Shown: positions 22,990-31,933 of the stretch, piece after piece
Layout: the number at the start of each line of letters is the position of its first letter
How positions within the stretch are numbered: position 1 is the stretch's first letter
Assembly (NCBI RefSeq): GCF_900106995.1
Contig: NZ_FNOK01000007.1
Span: 186,001 to 250,000 of the forward strand
DNA length: 64,000 nucleotides
From: Saccharopolyspora shandongensis
Lineage (GTDB): Bacteria > Actinomycetota > Actinomycetes > Mycobacteriales > Pseudonocardiaceae
Direction: 5' to 3'
The notes under the pieces: generated by a model
Told to the model about the DNA's origin: nothing
Seen by the model: the letters and a program-made list of their open reading frames with translations, nothing else
Databases searched by the model: none
Program-made: the position numbers and the translations under genes

Positions 22990-25644
22990 TCAGCCGCAGA
23001 GGTCCGTTCCGGCGTTCACGGTGGACAGCCCGTCCGGCACGGCCGGCGGCTGGTTCGGGTCCGCGGGCTGCTGCTGGAACAGGCCGTTCGCCGCCGCGGC
23101 ACCTCCGCCGCTGGGCGTGGCGTTGACGCCCGCGGGCCCGCCGCTGCCCGACATGATCGGGGCGTCGTCGAGGATCGCCTGGAACAGCGCCTTGGTGTCG
23201 CCCTCCCGCAGCACCTCCATGCCCTGCTCGTCGGCGTAGCCGGTCGTGGGCACGGTGATGAAGGTCACGCGGCTGGCGTCCAGGCCCTGCATCTGCTGGC
23301 CCAGGTCCATCAGCCGGTCGACGCCGATGTTCTCGCCGAAGGTGTTCGCGCTGACCGCCTTGACGAAGTCGCTCAGCTTGCCCGGGTCGAGCAGCACCTG
23401 ACTGGACATCGTCTTGCGCAGCAGCGCCGACAGGAACAGCTGCTGGCGCTGCATCCGGCCGTAGTCCGAGGTCGGGTCGCCCTTGACGTGCCGGGCGCGC
23501 ACGTAGTTCAGCGCCTGCTCGCCGGTGAGGGTCTGCCGGCCGGCCTGGGGCAGCACGGTGCCGAGCGTGGTGTCGATGATCGGCTTCTCGGTGCAGATCT
23601 CGACGCCCTGCACCGCGTCCACCATGGACTTGAAGCCCTGGAAGTCGATGCCCAGGAAGCTGTTCACGCGCAGACCGGAGATCTGCTGGATGACCTTCGT
23701 CGTGCACAGTGGACCGCCGACGGCGTAGGCCGAGTTCAGCCGCACGCCCTTGTCCGCCGGAACCTGCTCGCCGGTGTACTTGCCGGTGGTCGAGTCCCAG
23801 CGCTCGCAAGCGGGCCGGTCGACCTTGAGGTCGCGCGGGAACGACACCAGCACGACCCGGCTCCGGTCGGCCGGGATGTGGGCGATGATCGTGGTGTCCG
23901 AGCGCGCCCCGGGCTCGTCCTGCTCGCTGCCCACGCCGTCCTCGGCGGTGGCGCCCGCCCGGGTGTCCGAGCCGACCAGCAGGAAGTTCTGGTCGCCGGT
24001 CTGCTTGGCGATCTCCTTGATGGAGTCCGAGTTCGGGTCCAGCGCCTGGACCGACGGCGGGCCCCAGAGCGTGGTGGCGCCCCAGGCGATGCCGAGGGTA
24101 AGGAACACGGTCAGCGACGCGGCCATCGCGACCGCCATCACGATCAGGTTCGTGCGGCGCTTGCGCTGCTTCTTCTTCCACTCCACCCGGGACTGGCCGT
24201 CGCGTCCCTCGACGAAGTCGAACGGGATGTTGGTGCCGAGCTCCGGCTCGCGGCGCTTGCCCAGCAGCCAGGAGTACTTCTTGCGCCGGGCTTCCTCTTC
24301 GGCGGCGATCTCGTCGTGGACCGCGGAGAACCGCGCCAGCGTGGCGTCGATCTCCTTGATGTCGTTCTTGCGCTCCTCGCCCGTCTCGCCGGGCTCGTCG
24401 GCGTCCTCGGCGTCGTCGATGTCGTCCAGGTCGTCGAACTCGTCGAACTCATCGAGGCCGCCGAGCTCGGCGGGCGCGACGATCGCCGTCTGCTCGGCGT
24501 CCGAGGTCGGCGGCGCCACAGGCTTGGCGATGGTGGTCTTGTCGTCCCGCTTGGGGCGCGCGACCATCGCGGTCTTCTCGGCCTGCGGCGGGCCCGCGGG
24601 CACGGCCGGGTGCTGGGTGGTGGCTTCCAGGTCCGCGTCGACCGGCGGCGGCACCGGACGGCCCGCGGCGGGGCGCGGCGCGCGGCGCGGCGGCTTGGCG
24701 GGCGCGGGCTCGCCGGTCAGCGCCTGGGTTATTCGGGTCGGCTCGGCCCCGGGCGGCTCGGCGGGAGCGCCGTTGCGGGCGGGCGGCTGACCGGGGGCTC
24801 CGCCGCGCATGGGCAGCTCGATCGGAGCGCCGTTGCCGATGGGCCGTTCCGGAGCGCGGGCCGGGGGCTCTGCAGGGGCGCCGTTGCGACCCGGCCGTTC
24901 GAGCGGCGCACTGTTGCGGCCGACGGGCGGCTCTGCGGGAGCGCTGTTGCGTCCAGCAGGCGGCTCGATCGGAGCGCTGTTGCGTCCAGCAGGCGGCTCC
25001 GCTGGGGCGCCGTTGCGCGTCGGGAGGTCGGCTGGGGCGCCGTTGCGCGCGGCGGCTCCGCCTGCGAACGCTGCGGCCGCACCACCGATGTTCGGGCGGG
25101 CGCGGTCCGAAGGGCCGTCGGCGGGCCGTGCGGGGCTCTCAGGGCGCGCACGACGGCGGCCCTGGCGGGGTTCGCCGTTCGGGGCCTGGGGGGCGTGCGA
25201 GCCCGCCGCAGGCGGCGCCCAGCCGGGCGGCGGCGTGGCGGGCGGGGTGCCTGGGTTCGGCGGCGGCGCGGGCCGGGAGCGGCGCGATGCGCCTTCCGGC
25301 GCGGTCCAGCCGCGCGGGTCCGACTGCTCCGCCGGGCCCGGCGGGATGTTCTGGGGCGGTCGCGCGGCGCGGCGCGGTTTCGACGCCTGCGGCGGCTGCG
25401 GTGCCTGGGGTGCCTGGGGTGCTTGCGGGGGCTCCGGCTCGGCGGCGCGCCGGTGGTTGGAACCGTTGCCGGGGGCCTTGCCGTGCTTGGAGAGCAGGTC
25501 GATGACGCGGGTGCCACCCGTGCCGTCGTCGCCCAGTGCGCGCCTGCGTCGACCGGTCGAAGCGGCGGTGGCGTTCTCGGCGACGTCCTCATCGGGGCGG
25601 GAACGCCGGTGCCCGAATTCGCCATGCCGGGGGTCTTGCGGCAC
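22990..25644 (-). CDS. LytR-CpsA-Psr (LCP) family wall-glycopolymer transferase with long disordered N-terminus
   Basis: This 884-residue protein attaches glycopolymers such as arabinogalactan to peptidoglycan. The first about 400 residues are Pro/Ala/Arg-rich and cytoplasmic, with repeated RNGAPAEPP / RNSAPAEPP units near residues 200-300 and then an acidic stretch (EFDEFDDLDDIDDAEDADE). One membrane helix (NLIVMAVAMAASLTVFLTLG) is near residue 500. The LCP domain follows with FLLVGSDTRAG, VLVSFPRDLKV and the Arg-rich RARHVKGDPTSDYGRMQRQQ. The GTG start has GGGAGGG about 8 nt upstream. The position beside phoU matches Rv0822c. Confidence 0.9.
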   Translation of the reverse strand: MPQDPRHGEFGHRRSRPDEDVAENATAASTGRRRRALGDDGTGGTRVIDLLSKHGKAPGNGSNHRRAAEPEPPQAPQAPQAPQPPQASKPRRAARPPQNIPPGPAEQSDPRGWTAPEGASRRSRPAPPPNPGTPPATPPPGWAPPAAGSHAPQAPNGEPRQGRRRARPESPARPADGPSDRARPNIGGAAAAFAGGAAARNGAPADLPTRNGAPAEPPAGRNSAPIEPPAGRNSAPAEPPVGRNSAPLERPGRNGAPAEPPARAPERPIGNGAPIELPMRGGAPGQPPARNGAPAEPPGAEPTRITQALTGEPAPAKPPRRAPRPAAGRPVPPPVDADLEATTQHPAVPAGPPQAEKTAMVARPKRDDKTTIAKPVAPPTSDAEQTAIVAPAELGGLDEFDEFDDLDDIDDAEDADEPGETGEERKNDIKEIDATLARFSAVHDEIAAEEEARRKKYSWLLGKRREPELGTNIPFDFVEGRDGQSRVEWKKKQRKRRTNLIVMAVAMAASLTVFLTLGIAWGATTLWGPPSVQALDPNSDSIKEIAKQTGDQNFLLVGSDTRAGATAEDGVGSEQDEPGARSDTTIIAHIPADRSRVVLVSFPRDLKVDRPACERWDSTTGKYTGEQVPADKGVRLNSAYAVGGPLCTTKVIQQISGLRVNSFLGIDFQGFKSMVDAVQGVEICTEKPIIDTTLGTVLPQAGRQTLTGEQALNYVRARHVKGDPTSDYGRMQRQQLFLSALLRKTMSSQVLLDPGKLSDFVKAVSANTFGENIGVDRLMDLGQQMQGLDASRVTFITVPTTGYADEQGMEVLREGDTKALFQAILDDAPIMSGSGGPAGVNATPSGGGAAAANGLFQQQPADPNQPPAVPDGLSTVNAGTDLCG

Positions 25645-25898
25645 GCGTTTTCCCTCCCACCTGCGAAAGCCAACGGTCTGCGACTACTGCCGACGCGCTC
25701 GATACCCCCCGACGCGTATCGGTCGGCGCCTACGAGATAGTACGGCCGATCGCCCGAATTGACGATAGTGGGCGACAATTTCTTCACAATCAGTGCACGA
25801 TCATGCCCTGGTCCTCGTCGAATGCGGCCAACTGTGCTAGGCAGGTTGACCGGGGTAAACGTTTCTCGAATACACCCTGTGCTTTCGCGTGATCGCCA

Positions 25899-26771
25899 TC
25901 AGTAATCGGCGATCCGGCGGGCCGCGGCGCCGCGCCGCCCGGCCGCAATCCCGGCCAAGCGGACTTCGGCCCCGGTCCGGTACGCGACCGCGTTGCGCCC
26001 CGACTGCTTCGCGGCGTAGAGCAGCGCGTCCGCGCTGAGCAGCTGTTGTTCGGCGGACACCGGCGCGGAATCGGCCATGGTGTGCTCGTGCGCCACGCCG
26101 GCGCTGACCGTCACCCGCAGCCCCGGTGCCATCTGCGCCCACGGGAACCGCTCCACCCGGGAACGTGCTGTTTCGCACACCGCGACGGCAGCCGCGGGTT
26201 CGATGTTCGGCAGCACCAGGACGAACTCCTCGCCGCCGTAGCGGGCGCAGAACGCGCCGGTCGGCAGCACCTCCTGCAGGAGGTCGACGACGCGTTGCAG
26301 CACCCGGTCGCCGAGCAGGTGTCCGTAGGTGTCGTTGACCTGCTTGAACCAGTCCAGGTCGACCAGCGCCACGGCCAGCCCGTGGTCGGTGCCGACGTGG
26401 TCGGCCAGCAGGTCGGCCAGTCGTTCGTCCAGGTAGCGGCGGTTGTAGCTGGCGGTCAGGCTGTCCCGCAGGCTCTGCTCGCGGGCCTCGGCGTGCTCCC
26501 GGCGCAGCCGGTTGACCTCGTGCCGCAGCTGCTCCGGCACCCGCGGTGCGTCCGCGGTGGACTTCAGGTCCAGCGCCGACCGCAGGTGGTGGTACGCCTG
26601 CCGCCACTGGCCGCGCGACGCGAGCAGGCTCGCGATCGATTCGTGCAGCTCGGCCATCCCGGTCCCGTTGGCCAGGTCCTGCCGGGAGCGTCGGCCGGGA
26701 GGCAGCGCGGTGGGCGGTTCGTCGTCACGCAGTGGCTCCGGCCCGGCGAAACCGTTGCGCAGCCCGGTCAT
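25899..26771 (-). CDS. GGDEF diguanylate cyclase
   Basis: This about 290-residue soluble protein has an N-terminal helical/TPR-like part (SIASLLASRGQWRQAYHHLR) and a GGDEF domain starting at LTASYNRRYLDERL. The catalytic motif is RYGGEEF, and VDLDWFKQVNDTYGHLLGD provides the metal-binding Asp; catalytic activity for c-di-GMP synthesis is expected. No RxxD product-inhibition site is seen five residues before GGEEF. The ATG at 26771 is chosen with GGGAGG 8 nt upstream; a GTG three codons earlier overlaps that site. Confidence 0.88.
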   Translation of the reverse strand: MTGLRNGFAGPEPLRDDEPPTALPPGRRSRQDLANGTGMAELHESIASLLASRGQWRQAYHHLRSALDLKSTADAPRVPEQLRHEVNRLRREHAEAREQSLRDSLTASYNRRYLDERLADLLADHVGTDHGLAVALVDLDWFKQVNDTYGHLLGDRVLQRVVDLLQEVLPTGAFCARYGGEEFVLVLPNIEPAAAVAVCETARSRVERFPWAQMAPGLRVTVSAGVAHEHTMADSAPVSAEQQLLSADALLYAAKQSGRNAVAYRTGAEVRLAGIAAGRRGAAARRIADY

Positions 26772-27066
26772 CGCACTCACCTCCCGTCCGTGGTGTCGTC
26801 GGGTGGGACGGATTGCTTGAGCTGGTCTGACTCGCGCACCGCCCTAATTTGCTCAACCGGCTGACCCTGGCCTGGTCCGAATTGGCGAGCGCCGCACGAT
26901 TCTGCAGCTGCCTAGGATGTGTACCGGGCCGAGGGGTGCGGGTGGAAGCAAAACGGATCGGACCCACCCGCACGGACGAGCAGACCAGTGTGTGTTTCTC
27001 GTCACCACATTGCAAGTTCATCGGTTTCGCCCGTCCTTAGCGTTACAGCGCTTGAGCGCGCAACAA

Positions 27067-27543
27067 TTAACCGGTTGGACAAGGCGCGAATCCGTGCATT
27101 CGGCCGTCCAGCAGCACGAGGTGTTGCGAACCGATCTGGTGGCCGGTGGTGCTGCCCGCCGACCTGGTGGTGACCTCGACTCCGACCACCCAGATCTCGC
27201 CGCGCGGCTTGGCGCCGTCCGGGGCGAAACCCGGGTCCGGCCGCAGCGTCGACAATGCCGGGTCGAGTTCGACCGTGATCGTTCCGAGATCGCAGGTCTG
27301 GTCCTGGAAATCGGGATGTTGCGTGCGGCGGAAGAACTCCTGTTGCGATTGGGGTCCTTCCGCCGCGGCGGAGTTGCTCTCCGCGAAGTACTGCTCGGAC
27401 AGTCGCAGCGACTCGGATTCGGTTGGCGGCTGGGCACATCCGGCCGCGAAAAGCAGCGCCGACACGCCGACGGGAAAAACCGATCGGTGGCGAATTCGGC
27501 GCGCCGCAACGGAATCGCGGGTCGTGGTGAGCTGCGCGGTCAC
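27067..27543 (-). CDS. Secreted lipoprotein of unknown function
   Basis: This 158-residue protein has a signal peptide ending in the lipobox LFAAGC (Cys36). The mature region is Gln/Ser-rich near the anchor (SNSAAAEGPQSQQEFFR) and then a small beta-rich domain (GTITVELDPALSTL, GEIWVVGVEVTTR). It starts with GTG directly at the dus stop (TGAGTG), so it is translated with dus as a downstream operon member. I do not recognise a family. The gap 26772-27066 holds no gene I can support. Confidence 0.72.
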   Translation of the reverse strand: MTAQLTTTRDSVAARRIRHRSVFPVGVSALLFAAGCAQPPTESESLRLSEQYFAESNSAAAEGPQSQQEFFRRTQHPDFQDQTCDLGTITVELDPALSTLRPDPGFAPDGAKPRGEIWVVGVEVTTRSAGSTTGHQIGSQHLVLLDGRMHGFAPCPTG

Positions 27544-28683
27544 TCAGCCGCCGCTGCTGTCGATCTCCGCGCCGACCGGCACGGTGGCGTCCTCCGGGTC
27601 GTCCAGCCAGCCCTCCGGGAGCACGACCTTGCCCGCCGAACCCTGGCGGCCGCGCGGGCCCTCGCCGTCGGCCGGGAACGGCACGTCAGGGTCGAGCCCG
27701 GCGAGCAGGTCGTCGAGCTGGGCGAGGCTGGACACCAGGCCGAACTGGTGGCGCAGATCGGAGCCGACGGGGAAGCCGCGCAGGTACTGGGCCATGTGCT
27801 TGCGCAGGTCGCGCAGGCCCTTCTCCTCGCCCATGTGGTCGGCGAGCAACTCGGCGTGCCGCCGGAGCACGGCGGCGACCTCGCCCAGCTTCGGCCCCGG
27901 CGGGATCGGCCGGCCGGCGAACGCGGCCTGCAGGTCGCGGAACAGCCACGGGCGGCCGAGGCAGCCGCGGCCGACCACCACGCCGTCGCAGCCCGTCTCG
28001 GCCATCATCCGGAGCGCGTCGTCGGCGCTGAAGATGTCGCCGTTGCCCAGCACCGGGATCGTCTTGACGTGCTCCTTGAGCCGCGCGATGGCGGTCCAGT
28101 CGGCGGTGCCGGAGTAGCGCTGGGCCGCGGTGCGGCCGTGCAGCGCGACGGCCGCGGCGCCGTTCTCCTCGGCGAGGCGGCCCGCGTCGAGGTAGGTGAT
28201 GTGGTCGTCGTCGATGCCGATGCGGAACTTCACCGTCACCGGGACGCCCGCCGGTTCGGCCGCGCGGACCGCGGCCGAGACGATCTCGGCGAACAGCCGC
28301 CGCTTGTACGGCAGGGCGGAGCCGCCGCCCTTGCGGGTGACCTTCGGGACGGGGCAACCGAAGTTCATGTCGACGTGGTCGGCGAGGTTCTCGTCGACGA
28401 TCATCTGCACGGCCTTGCCCATGGTCACCGGGTCGACGCCGTAGAGCTGCATGGAGCGGGGGTGCTCGTCCGCGTCGAAGGTGATCATTTCGAGGGTCTT
28501 CGGATGCCGTTCGACCAGCGCGCGGCTGGTGATCATCTCGCAAACGTAGAGCCCGGCGCCGTACTCCCGGCAGAGCCGCCGGAAGGCGACGTTGGTGATG
28601 CCGGCCATCGGCGCGAGCACGACCGGCGGATCGACCTCGTAGGGGCCGATCTTGAGGGCGGGCTTGCTCAGCGTCGCGGTCAT
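27544..28683 (-). CDS. dus: tRNA-dihydrouridine synthase (DusB-type)
   Basis: This 379-residue flavoenzyme reduces uridines in tRNA D-loops with FMN and NADPH. The TIM barrel starts LAPMAGITNVAFRRLCREYG and contains the catalytic Cys in DMNFGCPVPKVTRKGGGSAL, the RNA/flavin segments VALHGRTAAQRYSG, VLGNGDIFSADDALRMM and VGRGCLGRPWLF. ATG at 28683. The C-terminal 60 residues are acidic/Gly-rich. The 165-bp upstream region diverges from the papain-like gene at 28849. Confidence 0.93.
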   Translation of the reverse strand: MTATLSKPALKIGPYEVDPPVVLAPMAGITNVAFRRLCREYGAGLYVCEMITSRALVERHPKTLEMITFDADEHPRSMQLYGVDPVTMGKAVQMIVDENLADHVDMNFGCPVPKVTRKGGGSALPYKRRLFAEIVSAAVRAAEPAGVPVTVKFRIGIDDDHITYLDAGRLAEENGAAAVALHGRTAAQRYSGTADWTAIARLKEHVKTIPVLGNGDIFSADDALRMMAETGCDGVVVGRGCLGRPWLFRDLQAAFAGRPIPPGPKLGEVAAVLRRHAELLADHMGEEKGLRDLRKHMAQYLRGFPVGSDLRHQFGLVSSLAQLDDLLAGLDPDVPFPADGEGPRGRQGSAGKVVLPEGWLDDPEDATVPVGAEIDSSGG

Positions 28684-28848
28684 CCCACCATTGTCGCCGA
28701 CGCCCGAAACGACCTTCAGCCCCCGCGACTTCGGCGGCCGCGCTGGGGCCATCGCCCACCGTGGACCAGCCGGTCGGCGGAGGGGGGAGCGCGCTCCGGG
28801 CCTGTCGCGCCAGTGGTGTTTTCGCCTGAAAAAGGCCATCTTGAGCGG

Positions 28849-29742
28849 ATGATCACCTATCTCGGCTCGGGGCCGTACTGCTACTCGAACTCCCTCGTCA
28901 TGATGTTCGGTCCGGACGCGCCGGACGTCGGTGTCGTGGAGACGGCGACCGGGAGCCCGTTCGGAATGCAGCTGGTCGACGGGTCGCTGCCGTTCTTCGA
29001 TCCGCCCGGCTGGAACCCCGAGATCGGCGTGGACGACGCGATGGCAGCCCTCGGCTGGGCCGCGGAGTCCACCAGCGGAGGCGGCGTCGACGCCGCGCTG
29101 GATCGCCTCTCGGCGTGCTTGGTGAACGGTCCGGTCGTGGTCGGCCCCGTCGAGATGGGGCATCTGCGGTACCAGCCGGGCAAGACCGGGCCCATCGGCG
29201 CGGACCACTACCTCGTGGCACTCGGCATCGACGACGAGCACGTGCTGCTGCACGACCCGCAGGGGTACCCGTACGCACGCCTGCCGGTGGGCGACTTCGT
29301 CGCGGCGTGGCGAGCCGACACCATCGATTACGGCAAGCCGTTCACCTTGCGCGCGAACTTCCACCGGATCGCGCAGGTCGATCCGGACGACGCCATCCGC
29401 GCATCGCTCGACCGCGCGGCCCACTGGCTGCGCGCCGAGCCGGACAGCGGCACCGCCGCGCTCGCCCTGGCAGAGCTGCTCGAATCCGGCTGCGAGGACG
29501 ATCTGCGCGATCAGCTCGTCCACTTCGTGATCCGCGTTGGCGCGCGGCGGCTGGCGGACGCCGCGACGTGCTTGCACCGGGTCGGTCGCACCGGGGCGGC
29601 GGTCGTCCTCACCGAGCAGGCGCGGCTGGTCGGTGCGCTCCAGCACCCGCTGGTCACCGGCGACGACCGCGCAGCTGCTGCGGTCCTGCGCGCGCTCGCC
29701 CCGACCTACGACGTCTTGCGCCGCCACCTGGACGTGGAATAG
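28849..29742 (+). CDS. BtrH-N/C39-like papain-fold protein
   Basis: This 297-residue protein shows a cysteine-protease-like triad: Cys11 in YLGSGPYCYSNSL, His120 in IGADHYLVALGID and Asp136 in LLHDPQGYP. This arrangement is seen in BtrH N-terminal-like and C39-like (butirosin acyl-transfer) proteins. The C-terminal half (residues about 175-297) is helical and Ala/Leu-rich. It could be an acyltransferase or amidohydrolase. It has no signal peptide. It precedes the EspC-like/Ntox44 pair by about 95 bp on the same strand, so co-expression is possible. Confidence 0.65.
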   Translation: MITYLGSGPYCYSNSLVMMFGPDAPDVGVVETATGSPFGMQLVDGSLPFFDPPGWNPEIGVDDAMAALGWAAESTSGGGVDAALDRLSACLVNGPVVVGPVEMGHLRYQPGKTGPIGADHYLVALGIDDEHVLLHDPQGYPYARLPVGDFVAAWRADTIDYGKPFTLRANFHRIAQVDPDDAIRASLDRAAHWLRAEPDSGTAALALAELLESGCEDDLRDQLVHFVIRVGARRLADAATCLHRVGRTGAAVVLTEQARLVGALQHPLVTGDDRAAAAVLRALAPTYDVLRRHLDVE

Positions 29743-29837
29743 GGCGCGGTCGGGCAGTTCGCGGCGCGGCGGTGCGGGCGTTGGCCGGAAGCGGTCAGGT
29801 TGGCGCGGCGGGGCTTCCGGCGGGCCAGGCTTCAAAC

Positions 29838-30152
29838 ATGGCGGACCCCAACTGCATCCACATGAAGCCCGAGGACTTCGAGCACCTGTCCCGGGTGCTC
29901 ACCGCGGTTGGCGAGGACATGCAGACCGGGTGGAACCGGCACCGGGCGGCGATCGAGGCGAGCGAGTCGCGCATCGGCCGCGATCTGCTGGGGAGTGCGT
30001 TCCGGTGCGAATACGGCCCGGCCCGGGAATCCGTTCTCGCGCTGGCAGATCCGTTGCCGGGGCGGTGGCTGACGCAGGAGCAGAACGGCACGGACGCGGT
30101 GGCGCTCTACTTCCTCGCCCAGCAGGACGCCACCGGCTGCTTTCCTCGATAG
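29838..30152 (+). CDS. EspC/WXG100-like small helical protein
   Basis: This 104-residue protein is predicted to be a helical hairpin: PEDFEHLSRVLTAVGEDMQ, then RHRAAIEASESRIGRDLLGS, then ADPLPGRWLTQEQNGTDAV. The general layout (amphipathic helices, LG...F...Y turn, small size) fits EspC-like type VII partner proteins. Its stop TAG overlaps the AGGAGG ribosome site of the toxin gene, so the two are translated together, as expected for a toxin and its secretion chaperone. Confidence 0.65.
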   Translation: MADPNCIHMKPEDFEHLSRVLTAVGEDMQTGWNRHRAAIEASESRIGRDLLGSAFRCEYGPARESVLALADPLPGRWLTQEQNGTDAVALYFLAQQDATGCFPR

Positions 30153-30160
30153 GAGGGCGC

Positions 30161-31240
30161 GTGCCCATTCCAGAACCCGCCGATCCCAACGGACTCCGGG
30201 ATGCGGTGAAAGCGACGGGTTACACGGCCTGGTGGTGGCCGGAGACCAACGAGGACGACATGTACGAGCTGTCCCGCGCCTGGCACGACGCCGCCACGGA
30301 CTTCACCACGATTCCGGTCCGGTCCGGTGAATTCGGCGAAGCGTGGCCGGACCCGGCGGGGACGCTGTTCGCCGGGCAGGTCGAGGACATCGTGGACGTG
30401 ACGGAGACGGTTCGGCTGAGCTGCGAGCAGAAGAGCAACCACGCCGCCTTGTTCGCGGACATCGTAGGAGCGGCGAAACGCGATATTGCCGCACGCGTCC
30501 TCCGCAACAGCGCGTTGTACGCGTGGGCTTCGAAGCGGCCGCTCGTCGTTCACGGCGTGGCCGCCGAGGTGGTGCGCATCATGGACGATGCCGCGAAGTC
30601 GGCGGAGTACCTCGATTCCGGTGTGGCCGCCCAGTTTAGACCCGGAGACGCATTCGCCGAGTTCCGCGACGTCCTGAACTTCATGACCGGCGAAATGGTC
30701 AACAACTCCAAGGATCCCAGGACGCGGGAACTGATCGAGAAGAACCGGTTGGCCGGTTTCCTGGACGTGCTGGACGACGTGCGCGACCCGCCGGAGAACT
30801 TCCTGGACATATTCGAATCGGACGACCTGTCCGAGAAGCTCAACCGTTCTGGTGCCTACGCGGAGTGGTTCGAACTGGTCAAGCCCGGAGGGGAATGGGA
30901 CCACAAGTCGTGGATCCTCGACATGACGGTCGAGGACAACACGGCGACCCCGATTCCTGGAACGTCCGGGGAAATCCGGTACGACATGTGGTCGAACATC
31001 CACTACGGCTACGTCGGCAGGGAGGCAGGATTCAGCGCGGACGACCTGCACACCGGCGCCGACGTCGCCGACTACGGCACCCAGGGGCACACCGACCCGG
31101 CGGACCAGGCCGCCGTGCAGTTCGGCATGGACCTGCACGAGAAGTACGGTCCGGACGCGCTCACGCCCGAAATCGTGCAGCAGGAGATCATCGCGAACTA
31201 CGACGACCTGGTCCGGTCCGGCGTGATCCGCCCGATGTGA
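30161..31240 (+). CDS. Polymorphic toxin, Ntox44-type C-terminal domain
   Basis: This 359-residue protein has an N-terminal helical WXG100/LXG-like targeting region with EAWPDPAGTLFAGQVEDIVD. The C-terminal domain (from about residue 240) is of polymorphic toxin type 44: GEWDHKSWILDMTVE, IRYDMWSNIHYGYVGREAGF, HTGADVADYGTQGHTDPAD. This family is predicted to be a nuclease-like toxin. GTG at 30161 has a perfect AGGAGG at 30151-30156. It is paired with an EspC-like protein; no immunity gene is recognisable, as the next gene is the convergent YqeB-like one 6 bp away. Confidence 0.78.
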   Translation: MPIPEPADPNGLRDAVKATGYTAWWWPETNEDDMYELSRAWHDAATDFTTIPVRSGEFGEAWPDPAGTLFAGQVEDIVDVTETVRLSCEQKSNHAALFADIVGAAKRDIAARVLRNSALYAWASKRPLVVHGVAAEVVRIMDDAAKSAEYLDSGVAAQFRPGDAFAEFRDVLNFMTGEMVNNSKDPRTRELIEKNRLAGFLDVLDDVRDPPENFLDIFESDDLSEKLNRSGAYAEWFELVKPGGEWDHKSWILDMTVEDNTATPIPGTSGEIRYDMWSNIHYGYVGREAGFSADDLHTGADVADYGTQGHTDPADQAAVQFGMDLHEKYGPDALTPEIVQQEIIANYDDLVRSGVIRPM

Positions 31241-31246
31241 CCCTGA

Positions 31247-31933
31247 TCAGCGGATCTGGCGGTACTGCTGGGCGTCGTCGCGGTCGCGGAGCACCACACC
31301 CGCCGCCTGGAGCTGGTCGGCCAGGTCCGCCGCCGCGCCCGCCTGCTTGTCGGTCAGCGCCCTGGCGCGGGCGCGCAGCAGCCCGTTGGCGTGCTCGTCG
31401 AGGCCCGGCTGCCCGTCCGTCCAGCGCCGGAACTCCTGCTCGTGCGGATCGGTCATGCCCGCCCACGGGTAGCCGAAGCGTTCGAAGGTGGTGCGCACGG
31501 CGGTCTTGGAGAGGTCGGAGGCCTTGTGGCGGGCGAGCTGCTTGGTCTGCGCGTCGAGGAACACCAGTTCCTTGCCGTCCAGGAACACCGAGCCGATCGC
31601 GTCGCGCGGGATGTGGCGGTCGGCCCCGTCCTGCCGCAGGCCTACGCACGCGGCGTTGACCGTCAGCACCAGGGCTTCCTTCTGCGCCATGCTCGCCAGC
31701 CAGACACCGATCAGGAGGCCGGCGAGGGTGAGGACGGGTACCGCCCAGACGGTCGGCAGGGCGGCGGCCAGCCGCAGCGGGCCGGGCGCGTCGCCCACGG
31801 CGTCGAGGATCCACTCCACGACCGGCTTGACGAGGAATCCCAGGCCGAAGCCCGCCGCGCCGCAGCCGATGCCCAGCAGCCACAGCACGACGTTGGGTAT
31901 GCGGAGGGTCACGGACGTTTCGGTGGTGGTCAT
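31247..31933 (-). CDS. YqeB-family membrane protein
   Basis: This 228-residue protein has two N-terminal membrane segments (VVLWLLGIGCGAAGFGLGFL and AVPVLTLAGLLIGVWLA) followed by a PH-like domain (VLTVNAACVGLRQDGADRHI, IGSVFLDGKELVFLD) and a C-terminal helix region with AGAAADLADQLQAAGVV. This matches the YqeB PH/C-terminal layout. The function is unknown. The ATG overlaps the TetR stop by 4 bp, so the TetR gene and this one form a coupled unit. Confidence 0.83.
   Translation of the reverse strand: MTTTETSVTLRIPNVVLWLLGIGCGAAGFGLGFLVKPVVEWILDAVGDAPGPLRLAAALPTVWAVPVLTLAGLLIGVWLASMAQKEALVLTVNAACVGLRQDGADRHIPRDAIGSVFLDGKELVFLDAQTKQLARHKASDLSKTAVRTTFERFGYPWAGMTDPHEQEFRRWTDGQPGLDEHANGLLRARARALTDKQAGAAADLADQLQAAGVVLRDRDDAQQYRQIR

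Noticed and set aside
25645-25898. A riboswitch upstream of the LCP gene
   Set aside because: No conserved motif or strong stem set was recognised; the region appears to be ordinary promoter sequence.
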